Source of the DNA: Lumnitzera littorea
Lineage: Eukaryota; Streptophyta; Magnoliopsida; Myrtales; Combretaceae
Direction of reading: 5' to 3'
Assembly (NCBI GenBank): GCA_024138015.1
Contig: JAMXBB010000002.1
Coordinates: 14,927,330 to 14,991,329 of the forward strand
DNA length: 64,000 nt
The notes under the pieces are model-generated. The model was not told the origin of the DNA and made no database searches. It saw only the letters and a program-made list of their open reading frames with translations. Shown here one piece after another: positions 48,068 through 58,850 of the stretch (within the stretch, counting starts at the first letter, position 1; every line of letters starts with the position of its first letter). The position numbers were made by a program, and so were the translations under genes.

Positions 48068-48299
48068 TTACTATTAGTTAATTTAATAGTTGAAACGTGT
48101 AGATAGACGAGTGTAAATAGTAGGCTTGTAATTACACTTTAATTATTGAATGAGTTTTATACACTTTCTTTTCCATTGTCCATTTTCTCTTTTTTTATCC
48201 TATAGCTTCAAACTCTTATGCTCACATAGTCTACCTTATTAGGTCTGTTGGAGATCATTTGTTTTCTATACAATTGAAGTAGGATACTCAATCTTCACA
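48068..48299 (+). repeat. 3' LTR of copia element B, 5' part missing
   Basis: This aligns with the last ~230 bases of the 5' LTR (TAAATAGTAGGCTT and GATACTCAATCTTCACA) and ends in CA. The first ~60 bases are lost in the gap. Confidence 0.85.
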
Positions 48300-50539
48300 T
48301 TAATTACATAATACATATACATACATATATATATATCTATACATACATATATACATACTCACATAGAGCTTTTGACTTCCTATATGATACTTTAAGTTGA
48401 GTTGGATTTTAAACTTTGTTATTAAAATATAGAACTAAAAATAAGATGTTTGACTCTATAATATAGATAATTTCAACATTTGGTTGCATTGACTACTTTG
48501 TGTCTATTAGTAGGTTTAGAAGCGATTCAAAATGTCCTTGTACCCGAATCACTTATCCCATAAAAAAGGTCTACTTGGTTGTCTAACTAATATTTGATGA
48601 ATATGCACTTACGATGAGTGTGTCTAAAATGAAAGAGATCAACATAAAGTATATTATAAATGAAAATTCTATAAAGGTTGAAAGTTTTGCTTTGATAGAA
48701 TCTAGCCTCGTTTTTCTAAACTCGAGAACATGATACATCAATGAGAAATTAGTTAAAGAAAATTAACATAACCCACATGAAGAATAGAAGAAAAAGCCAC
48801 ATTTTACGGAAATCTAAAATTTGATTAGCAAGGAAAAAAAAAAAATCCTGCTATGAATAATGAATAAGGGAAATGAAATCTACACATTCCTGTTCCGCAA
48901 TTTTTAGTGGATTGTATGCATTAAAAGGTGTTTATGGCTCTTTAGGAACACAGATTTTACTCTCGTCAGCTGACTTTGTCGAGAAAGATTATTATCTCTT
49001 TTTTTTTTTAGCTAGAATTTGATAGTAAGGGCTCAAATCAACTTATTCATCTTATGATATATCTAGAGAATGATAACAAAGATCTATATTTATTTATAAG
49101 CACTTTTTGGGAGAATAATATCTAAGGTGGCTTTCTATAATACTACACAATTTATGCAATCAGACGTGCATACAACATGCATGGATAGTTGGTAAAATGA
49201 AGAAAATTTACTTTTTTCTTCGAAAGGCGATTGAATAAATTTATTGGTAACAAATTCATTTTTTATCGTTACCATAATAAAATAAAACCAATTTCTAGTT
49301 TTTTAGTATATTACAGCAAGAACAGGTCTTTTATTTTCTCCGCCACGACTTAATATATGAAGGAGGAATTATCAAGCCTTGGTGGCTTGGGCTTGGTTTT
49401 TGCGGAACTATATATGTTCGACTCTGGTTTTTAGGTTCGATCGTCTAGATACGCAACGATTGGGCTTCTCTGTGCAGCCCAGTCCAGCTCCATGACTAGT
49501 CCGGTTTTTCCTCATAATTCGCTGTCTCTTCTCCCTGGAAACAAGGGCTTGTCTCAACAATTATACAATCGTTGAACCTTATAGAGTTTGTCAATAAGCA
49601 AAATACGAAAACCTTTTAACATTTCATGTACTATATATATATGTGTGTGTGTCTACATATATATATTTATTTTTTTGATATTTTTCGAGTGCTATAATAT
49701 AAAAACAAGAATTATCAGAAGTTATTACATATTATATGAAGCTATAATTTTACATCATCAAATCGTGGGTTAGAATGTTTTCCTCCCTATTTAGGATCTA
49801 AATATAAATTAATTATTTTATAAGGTTAGTTTATTATCTCTATGCGAACTTAGTGAGTAGGTCAAAATTAAAGTTATGATGACCTTCAAAAATAAATATT
49901 TTTCCCCCTTTAAACTACATTCTATTACTTAATAACCGTATTATTTACGATCTTCTTTCATCGGCCTTGCCTAGCTTTACTCCTGACATGATCCCAAGTC
50001 CAGGTGAGTTTTCCATCCTCTTTTCTCTCTCTCTCTCTCTCTCGTCCTTATTTGATGTTTGATGCTATGAAGATTCATCTTTAAAACAATTAAGTTATTA
50101 AGCTACAAGTTAAAAAAGGAACTTTTGTAATGCCGGATACACGAACAGAGAAAAATACTGGTGTTTTTTTCACATCTTTAAAATTAGCCCAACGTAGATA
50201 CTAGAACAAATACTGAAAAAATATAAACACGAAAAGGAAATGATACCTTCTATATCAGAAATAAATCTAAAACGCGGCTTTTGAATGACATCTCTTTCGA
50301 TGCCTTGCATGCGATAAAAGCTAATACATATTTGCGTCAGAAAAGAAAAAAAAAAAAGACATATTATATCATCCTATTTAACAATATATTTTCAATAGAG
50401 ATAGGATTGAGTATTAACGATTGAATTTGATTTGTAGATTTAGAATTAAGTACTCATTGTGAATCTCTATATTGATATGTATAATATGATATTTGAGTGA
50501 GACCAAGAGTTATTTGAATAAAAGATTTCATAAATCTTG
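48300..50539. other. Region without recognised gene
   Basis: TA/CA microsatellite sequence lies at 48300-48360 and near 49634-49670, and a CT run at 50024-50043. The rest is AT-rich. A locally GC-richer stretch at 49375-49560 has no long open frame. I found no coding feature. Confidence 0.45.
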
Positions 50540-52871
50540 ATATGGCCACTTGATATACTTATTTGGATTTTTCAAAGGCCCATCTAATATTTCCTTAATT
50601 TTCTCCCAAGCAACTTCCTATGCTACTCTTTTTTCTTCCATGTAGCATAATATTGAATTTCTAATTGACCAAGCATTTACAGATGAAGTAGCTGAGTTGT
50701 TGCATAGGCGAAAAATAGTGGAAGGCCAATGGAGGAGATCATGGTAATTCTCAAATGATTTTAAAGTGCCTTCATTGATGCCTTGACTTGACAAAACGTA
50801 CGCATGAATTAATAAAAGAGGCCCCGATGATGAAATCCATCCATTGTTCATGTAATCCTCAAAGGTTGGAGTCATCTTCTTACCACTCCACTTGGCATCT
50901 TGAAGAAAGGATTTGCATAAATCAACCCACTAAAATAGGAAGGAAAAAAAAAAAAGAGTAAGTGATATTTACCCATCATAACATAATCATAAAATATTCA
51001 AATGACACACTTTAAACATATGCTAGAAATGTCATTTTAGTTAATAGCACATTCGATTATCATAAAGAGTTAAAAAAAGATATATACCGCTTTTGTTAAA
51101 TACGGTATGATATTTACTCCTTTTTCGTTAAAAGTATCACATGTCATTTCATTAATGGTGTTATAAAGAGCCAGGAAACATATAGCTTGGAAGATTTTGC
51201 ATTGTAGAAAAATCTGACACACATGATTTCAGAATATGTTAAAACATATAAATAATACACAATAAAAGCAAAAGTTGTTAGTGGAAAAAGAACCTTAAAG
51301 CATACAAACCTTTGAACAACATTCATAAATAATTATAATTAATCCAATGTGCCATAAACATCGTAAATATGATTAATAACAATTATAAAACTGGTTACTC
51401 TGGAAGATCCCTACTACGTTTACTTAAGTGAGGATCATTACACATTCCAACCGTTCCAAAGGAGCATTCCATTAGTCCATCTCTGGCAAAGTTCAACTTT
51501 CTTGCTAGGGTAATGGAATTCCACCACCTGCAAATAATTGTAATATGTTTAAATCAAGAAACATTAATATCCATATGCTCTTATAAAAATACATTCGGTT
51601 AATGAATGATCTAAAAAACTTGTTATTTACCTTGACATCTCTTGCAGAGATCTCAGAGGATTGAATGCAATATGTTAAAATCTGAAATTGCAAGGCTCAT
51701 GTTTGATTCTTTATTTTTCACTACAAACTTCAATGTATCATTGAGCTTTATACCACGACATTCTATGGTGTCGTGGTAGATCAAGTTCATGGTGCACTAG
51801 TTTTTCAGGATCTTTGTCAACATCTTGCCCGAGTGTTTTTAGATGTTAAACAGCAGTTTTCATATGGACTAATCATCCCTTTAATATCATGATGGAGAAT
51901 CTCCAAAAGGTTTCCTTCTTGGTCCAGAAAGCATTTGAAAACATCTGTAGTTTCATCAAATGAATAGCATGAAATATTTGACTACCAAATAGGAACCTGT
52001 TCTGCGTACCAACAGGAGAACAATATTTATACTATACCATATGGTCATGAAGGCTGTAGCAACATAACTACATATTAGAAAAGAGTAACTAATATTTTGA
52101 GTAAAATTGCAATATATATATTTTTTTATCAATTTAACAGTTCATTTGAATAAGCCCAATTTTTTTTTTTTTAACTTCTAAATTTTTTCACAATGTAGAA
52201 AATTATTGTGATTCTCACAAAATCTTTATTTTTGTAAATCCTTTTGAACCACTGTCTTTAGTTTCATATGCAGCGTGTTCTATTTTTCGCATATCTATTT
52301 AAAATTCATAGCAAACTATGGATACATTTATGCAAATATGTTCATCCTGATTTTATATTTATCTTATTTTATCTATCCTTATGTATTATATATTATTAAA
52401 GAAAAACAAAACATACAAAACAAGGACATCCTTAACAATCAAAGGATATGTAGTATAATATGGAAAAAAGAATTCTATGTACGCCCTTAATTAAAACTAT
52501 TTATTTGGTGCAATAGGCCATTAAAATCTTAAAATGTCTTCATAACTTTTGAACTTATATCTATACTTTCCAGCCGTGGCTAAAGCCACAAAATCATTAC
52601 TATTTATCATTTTCTTTTAATGAAGTTTTGGAGTTTAAGTAATGGTTTGGGATATTATATGCAGAATCTCAAAAGTTTGGAGAAGGGAATTTGCCAGCAC
52701 CCAATCAATAGGTTCTTTAGGAACTAGAATAAAAAAAGTAGTGAAGTGAAATGAGTATACGGATGAAGAATTGTATAGAGCGTCTTGAAGAGAAATTAAA
52801 ACTCTCCTGAGAGACCTCACAACCATGCTACCGGTGGAGCTTCAAGTCGAGGGCAGTGGCATATAGGGTTT
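50540..52871 (-). pseudogene. Terpene synthase pseudogene (TPS family)
   Basis: Several exons of a plant terpene synthase can be traced leftwards. Exon 2 end: ATALDLKLHR*HGCEVSQES (52786-52860). Exon 3 (51631-51944): FKCFLDQEGNLLEILHHDIK. Exon 4 (51310-51527): WWNSITLARKLNFARDGLME, then INHIYDVYGTLD. Exon 5 (51088-51213): MQNLPSYM, then FLALYNTINEMTCDTFNEKG. Exon 6 (from 50929): WVDLCKSFLQDAKWSG, then TPTFEDYMNNGWISSSGPLL, then FRLCNNSATSS. Several splice sites remain, for example the 103-base intron 51528-51630. The Mg-binding DDxxD motif reads N-H-I-Y-D and the NSE/DTE region is collapsed. Frameshifts, several stops, no exon 1 and no C-terminal end are seen. A working copy would cyclise prenyl diphosphates to mono- or sesquiterpenes. 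Confidence 0.85.
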
Positions 52872-53176
52872 GGTACCATACTCATTATGTGATGCTTCTG
52901 ATACATATTTGTAAGGAGCACTTTATGTGTCTTCCTTAAATCGATACACTACACTCAGCCTCTGGGGAAAAAGATACAAGAGGTGTTGCTCATCACATGT
53001 ATGTATACATGGTAAATAACTACTAATAGTATTTAAACACATGATAACACATGTAATAGTTTCTTTATAAACTATCCATTACCATTGCCACATATTAAAA
53101 AATCATTGGAAGTTACACTCCATATGCACATTCACGTGACATGCATTACACATGAAATCTCTTCTCTCTAGACCTC

Positions 53177-53375
53177 TGATGAAATCTAGAAGATGCTTGA
53201 TCTAAACACCAAGAACAAAAGTATTGAGTAGAGAACAGAGGAATTCGGTATGTGTAAAAATGATTCTCAATTGTAACTGAAAAACTAACTCTTGCACAAG
53301 TGGAGTAATATTTACATATACACAAGGACATTATAGTTGGCAAATAAATAAAATAGAGCTATATTATTTGTAACA
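53177..53375 (-). repeat. Probable 3' LTR of element C
   Basis: On the minus strand it starts TGTTACAAATAATATAGC right after the purine tract and ends AGATTTCATCA. It has TG...CA ends and a size near 200 bases. There is no second copy in the window to prove it. Confidence 0.5.
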
Positions 53376-53559
53376 CCAGTGCTACTCCCCCACCTAAGTT
53401 GGACATAAAACTATGCCACTACGAATCTGAGGGAACCTTAGTCATCATATCAGCAACTTATAGAGTGGACGAAATATGATGTCGTTGTAAAAACCCTATG
53501 GAAAGATAGTGTCTAGTAACATGGACATCCACATCAATGTGTTTAGTCTTATTGTGATA

Positions 53560-55040
53560 ACATGGATTATCAGCTAACGAACATGCTGATTTACTGTTTG
53601 AGAAAAAGTGTAGTTGGAAGAGGAATAGCGATACGTAAATCTTTGAGAAGAAAAGATAACCACAACAACTCTTTAACTGTAAATGTCACATTGTGATATT
53701 TAGCTTCTGTTGACAAAGTAGACACTGTATCTTGTTTCTTCGTTTTCCAAGAAATGAGTGAAGAACCAAAGAAAATATAGTAGCTAGACAAAAACTTTTG
53801 ATCAATACGATAAGAGCCCCAATTTGTGTTAGAAAGTCCATGCAAACCAACCAAACTTGATGAAGAATAAAACAAACCATATCCTATGGTGCCCTTTAAG
53901 TATTGCAAGACATTTAAGGCGGCTTGAAGATGTGTTGTCTTAGGTTTACTAACGAACTGACTAAGATACTAAACAGAAAATGATATGTCAAGCCGCATAA
54001 TTTTCAAGTACAACGACCGCCCTACTAATCATTTGAACAAAGAAGAATTAGAAAAAACTTCTCCGAAAGAATGATCAAGTCACAAATGCGAAGGAAAAGG
54101 ACTTTGGACTGGTTTTGCCCCTGTTAATTCGACATCTTGCAAAATATCCAACAAAAAATTCCTTTGATGAAGAGAAAATCCATGATTAGACTAGTTAATT
54201 TCAATACCAAGAAAAAAGCAAACTTAGCCTAGATCTTTAATAGTAAAAGCTTTGTCTAGTCCCTATTTTATTACTGTTATATCATCAATATCATCTCTAG
54301 CAATCAAAACATTGCCTACATGGACTAAGATAGCCATGAAACCTTTTGAATTTTGCCTTGTAAACAAGGAATAGTCAAATTTTGATTCAAAACCTAAAGA
54401 ACAAATGAATTTAGTAAATTCTTTATTCCATTGCCTTGAAGCTTGCTTCAAATCATATAAAAAGTAAACTAATTTGCAAAATTTTTTTGGAGAAGCTAAA
54501 TTATAACCTTTGGGTGGATTCATGTATATCTCTTTATCAAGGAAACCATGCAAAAAGGCATTATTAACATTCAATTGGTGTACATACCATTTTTTTTTAT
54601 CAAAGAAACAGCAAGTAAAAGATGCACGATTGTCAATTTAGCAACAGGTGAAAACATGTCAGTATAATCTATACCCTCTACTTGAGTAAAACACTTTGCT
54701 ACAAGCCGTGCTTTAAAGCATTCAGCACTACCATCAGCTTTATATTTTACTGTATACACCCATTTAGATACAATAGGTTTTTTATCCTATGGTAAATCAA
54801 CCAATCCCAAGTAGGGTTATATTTAAGGGCTAAAAGTTCTTTATTTATTGCATTTATCCATCTAAAATCTTGTTTAGCCTCATGATAAGAAGATGGTTCA
54901 TGGATTGCAAATACGTTAGCTAATGAGACAACATGGTCTTGAGGGAAAGATGTAAAAGAAGAGGGTGTGAACAAAGGATAAGATGAAGATGATAGTGAAA
55001 TTGTACTAACAGCATGTGTTGCGTTATCTTGAAGTACCAT
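53560..55040 (-). pseudogene. Copia C reverse transcriptase and RNase H
   Basis: RT begins near 55000 with VVSLANVFAIHEP and goes on with VKYKADGSAECFKARLVAKC, MNVNNAFLHGFLDKEIYM (normally I-D-V-N-N-A-F; Asp is Asn), FLYDLKQASRQWN and FDYSLFTRQ. LVHVGNVLIA stands where Y-V-D-D-x-L-I is expected, so both catalytic motifs are destroyed. RNase H (53591-53908) reads YLKGTIGYGLFYS, SSLISWKTKKQDTVS and STEAKYHNVTFTVKELLWL. Frameshifts at 54571 and 54750 break the frame. Confidence 0.88.
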
Positions 55041-55060
55041 ATGAATTGTATGAATGAAAT

Positions 55061-56045
55061 CTAATAGTCATACAGGTGTTCTTCTTTGTCTACTAGACTT
55101 TCGAGTAGAAGGAACAACATCACTAAAATCTGTATCTGTTGAAACACTAGTATCCATAACATCAATGGAAGGGCTGGAAGAATGGTTATGATCTTCATCA
55201 TCATAAACAGGGTTAGAGGGAAACATAACATCGGAATGAGTGTTTGTGTATGGAATAGTGGTTGAATATGTGTTTTCATATGTACAATCAGGTCTAAAGG
55301 GAAAGACATCCTCATAGAAAAGAACATCCCTAGAAACAAACAACTCATGAGTACTAAGATAATAAACCTTGTAACCCTTTCTACCAACAGGATAACCAAG
55401 AAATACACATCTTCATCCTCTTTCATCAAATTTATCTTGAGAATGAGCCAAGGTAATAGCATAACAAAAGCATCCAATAGTTCTAAAGTTAGTATGTGTG
55501 GGAGTTTTTTTGAAAAGGGTCTCATATGGTGATTTCCATTGTAAGATCTGAGTAAGCATTAGGTTGATAAAAGTAGTAGCAATAAGGATGCATTTAACCC
55601 AAAATTTTTTTGGTAAGTTTACATGCAATCTAATTGTACGCTCAGTGTCAAGAAGATGCCTATACTTCCTCTCTACGACCTCATTCTGTTGAAGTGTGTA
55701 AACAATACGTGTTTGATGTAAAATCCCATTCTTTTTAAAAAATTCTTCACAACTATGAGACAAGAACTCAGTGCCATTATTGGTTCGAATGGTTTTAGGT
55801 GTAGTATTAAAATGATTTTTAACATAAGTGAGGAAATTGACTATGGTGTGAAGTGTATGGTATTTGTGTATGAGGAAAAAAGTCCATGTGCTGTGGCTCA
55901 TGTCATCAACGATTGTCAAGAAATATTTGCAACCAAATAAAGAAGTAGTATTATATAAGCTCCATAAATCAATGTAAACAAGATCAAAAGGATTCATACT
56001 AATAGAATCACTAGATGGAAAGGATAATTGATGAAATTTGGACAA
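55061..56045 (-). pseudogene. Copia C integrase
   Basis: The sequence reads VYIDLWSLYNTTSLFGCKYF and LTIVDDMSHSTWTFFL, then IRTNNGTEFLSHSCE, where the family has S-D-N-G; the second catalytic Asp is Asn. TLQQNEVVERKYRHL keeps the Glu. YETLFKKTPTHTNFRTIGCF leads to a linker with VSRDVLFYED and the serine-rich stretch towards RT. A frameshift lies near 55413, after DKFDERG. Even in a full-length frame, strand transfer would be lost. Confidence 0.88.
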
Positions 56046-56170
56046 ATGGCATGTATTACATAGAAATTGTGAAGGATTTATGAGTTTGTAATCAACAATA
56101 TGCTAAAGCTTAGACAAAGAGGCATGTCCCAATCTACTATGTAATAACTCTATTGGACTTTATTAGTAGC

Positions 56171-57190
56171 TTACAAACATGAAGTAATAGAGTTTGAAGT
56201 AACAGACCTCAAACTAGGAAGTAACGTATCGAATTTCATAACATACAATTCACTTCTCACACTTGCTCGAATAATACAAGCTTTAGTGTCCTGGAAGAAA
56301 CAATTTTGTGAATCAAAAGTTGCTATTAGGTTTGAATGAATGAGCAAGCTATTCATAGATAGCAAATTGTAATGAAAGTTTGATATAAGGAGGACTTTAT
56401 GCAAAGAAATGTCTTTAGTCAAGAATATGCTTCCATATTGAGTAACATCTTTAATTCTTCCATCAGGTAGATTCACTTTTATGGGCTTGGTAAGTGTTTG
56501 TTTATTGGATAACAAATGAGGGAAAGGAGTTATGTGGTTAAAAGCTCCTATATCTATAATCCATTCATGCATTTTATTATCATAAGCTACACAAGAATTC
56601 AAACAATTAGATGCAAAAATAGGAACATCTTGACCTGTAAAATTAATTGCAGTTGTAGTAAAATCATGTTCTTCTTTTGACCTATTCCTCATCATATAGA
56701 CCACTTCAGAACATACTTTGTGTAAGAAGTCTGAATCATCACAATTTCTATTATCATTAATGTGCACATCAAGAAGATTATCCAGTTGTTGCATTTTGAC
56801 ATAAGCAACTAGATTTGGTCATTTCTTTTGTTTATCTTTATCCTTTGACTTGTATCAATTCGAAAAACCCACTAATTCAAAACAATTGTCAATTGAGTGA
56901 CCAACCTTTTTACACTAAGAACAAGTTGGTTTAAAACCACTTCTACCCTTTCTATCCTTTCGCTTAACAAAACCAATTCTAGAATTCCCTTTAACCTGAT
57001 ATGTAGCAGAAATGTTATTATCTTGTTGTTCAATTAATCCAACCATTTGTTTTTGCTTTTCTACTTGAAAAACAAGAGAATAAGCCTTGCTCATTGTTGG
57101 CAAAGGCTTTAGAGATAAAATTTGATTCCTAACCCCTTCAAACGTGTCATTTAGTATAAGTAGAGATGAGATTTGCACCATTAACATAGG
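56171..57190 (-). pseudogene. Copia C gag C-terminus and protease
   Basis: Gag fragment (56915-57187): NDTFEGVRNQILSLKPLPTM, then SKAYSLVFQVEKQKQMVGLI, with GFKPTCS before a stop. The next residues hold a damaged zinc knuckle at about 56880-56925. The protease part (56171-56794) has EWIIDIGAFNHITPFPHLL, where D-S/T-G-A-T-D-H is usual, so the catalytic motif is D-I-G. Then LPDGRIKDVTQYGSIFL, LHKVLLISNFHYNLLSMNSL and CFFQDTKACIIR lead towards integrase. No gag N-terminus exists to the right. Confidence 0.85.
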
Positions 57191-57349
57191 TTTATGACAT
57201 TTCTCACATTTTCCTTCAATAACTTTGCCTTATCTTTGTGCCATATTGCATCCTATAAATTACCAATGATTAGTAAAAAGAAATTAAAATTTATGCCATA
57301 AATATGGCATCACTGAAACTCAATCTTTGATACTAATTTTTCCAATCGT

Positions 57350-58330
57350 TAAGCACGTTAATTGCTAATGTGAAGATCCTAGTGAAGCGGTTTATCTACA
57401 TGTTATTAGAAAAAGAATTTGAATTTTATCAATCTTTTTTTTTTTCGATGAAAATGGAGAAAATCTATTCCCGAAAACTATCAATTTTAATTCCTATCTT
57501 TTCTATCCATCTCTCTCTTCTTTATTTGTCCATAGTAGCTAGATGTTACTCTCTCTACTTTATTACACCATTCCAAGTACATCTTTATTTATTTATTTAT
57601 TAATACTTTGTTAATTAAGTGATATCACAACCTTAAACCACAAAATTAATGCCATATATTTTGATTTTAGTCGGTGTATGACTTGATTAAAAAAGGTTCC
57701 GAAATATGCAAATTCGAAATCTAGATGAACCAACCTTTTATTTAAACTATAGGAATACAAAGTCATGGATGGCATTTGTGTTTCATAAAAAGAGGGATCT
57801 CTTTAATAGAGAGACATATTGAAAATGGGGATGCCAAAAAATCACCATTACATGTAATCTCCATGCTCGTTGGTCCTGTGATCAAGGAAGGTTATGTTGG
57901 AATTCGTAGTGACCGGAGCCAACTTGATTCTATGCCAATATTATGGACGGATCAAATGAGACAATATTGCTAATATTACTTAAATTTTAGTTGAAAGTTA
58001 ATTTATTATTAGGATTTTTAATTTATTATATTTGGTACTTAATTGAAAATTTTCATATTATTGTTACTATCTGCTTAGTTTAATTACCAATCAAAATAGG
58101 ACACATAGTGTATGTATATACAATAAATAATAGTGGTAATATGAAAAGTTTTAATTAGGTATCAAATTTAAAAAATTAAAAGTTTAAATAATATATTAAA
58201 CTTTCCGTAAACTTCTACTATTGTTATCGATATTGCCTCTAGATCAATTACGTAGGATATGTCATCCAAGTGAGAGATGGCTTCAACATCAAATATTTCT
58301 AATAGTTAGACCTATAAAATATTGCTTCTA
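57350..58330. other. AT-rich region without recognised gene
   Basis: It contains a short open frame (57776-57973) of unknown meaning, MCFIKRGISLIERHIENGDA and 45 more residues. It has no homologue I can name and no clear splice partners. Confidence 0.35.
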
Positions 58331-58334
58331 CTTT

Positions 58335-58850
58335 CTTAGTATCAATGAAGTATTTTTATAATTTTTTTTGTCATATCATATCATTACATATAATTTCAGA
58401 ATTTCTTTTTTTTTTTTAATATCTTATCTTTTTATATTATCATTAATGCATTTCTATAATTTTTTTCCTTATCAAATCATATTATCATATTATAATATAT
58501 AGTTTTAGAAACTCTTTCCTTTTATATATATATATATATATATATTCTACATTTTTATATTATCATTTATGCATTTCAATAATTCTTTTGTAAAATCATA
58601 TTAATATATATATATATATATATATAGTTTTGGAGCTCTTTCCTTTTTAATATTTTACCTTTTTATGATATCATTAATGTATTTGTATAATTTTTTGGTC
58701 ATATCATATTATAATACATAATTTCAGAAACTCTTTTCTTTTTTTTATTTCATATCTTTTTATAGTATCATTAATATATGTTCATAATTTTTTTATCATA
58801 TTTAATATAATTCTAAAAACTCTTTCCTTTTTATTCTATTATACCATATT
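58335..58850. repeat. Degenerate AT-rich tandem repeat, about five copies
   Basis: The segment AGAAACTCTTTCCTTTT or a variant recurs near 58400, 58507, 58630, 58725 and 58815. Each is preceded by ATATCATTAATGCATTT or a variant and followed by poly-T/TA runs. Spacing varies from about 88 to 122 because of TA and T tract changes. (TA)n runs lie at 58525-58545 and 58607-58625. Confidence 0.75.

Larger units (their letters stand above)
29454..48299 (+). mobile_element. Ty1/copia LTR retrotransposon B, hosting nested elements
   Basis: The 5' LTR (29454-29744) is followed at once by a primer binding site TGGCATCAAAGATCAG. Gag starts after it and is cut at 30501 by gypsy element G. Gag resumes at 43811, followed by protease, integrase, RT and RNase H remnants, then a G-rich purine tract, an assembly gap and the 3' LTR ending at 48299. 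Flanks are GTAAT (29449-29453) and TTAAT (48300-48304), a plausible 5-bp target duplication with one mismatch. Without G the element is about 5.5 kb, normal for copia. Stops and frameshifts in gag, integrase, RT and RNase H make it defective. Confidence 0.85.
53177..57190 (-). mobile_element. Ty1/copia element C, 5'-truncated
   Basis: A minus-strand copia with partial gag, protease, integrase, RT and RNase H, ending in a purine tract (AGGTGGGGGAGTAG) and a probable 3' LTR at 53177-53375. Gag stops about 100 residues into its C-terminal half at 57187. No matching 5' LTR was found to the right, so the 5' end seems deleted. A tRNA-iMet-like string (TAGTATCAAAGATTGAG on the minus strand, near 57333) may be a leftover primer binding site. 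Domain texts are close to those of B, suggesting the same lineage. Confidence 0.8.

Noticed and set aside
47584..48081. Open frame spanning the second gap
   Set aside because: It is open only because N and G homopolymers contain no stop codons.
57325..57345. 5' LTR of copia C to the right of a primer-site-like string
   Set aside because: The sequence right of the string does not match the proposed 3' LTR at 53177-53375, so no 5' LTR is called.
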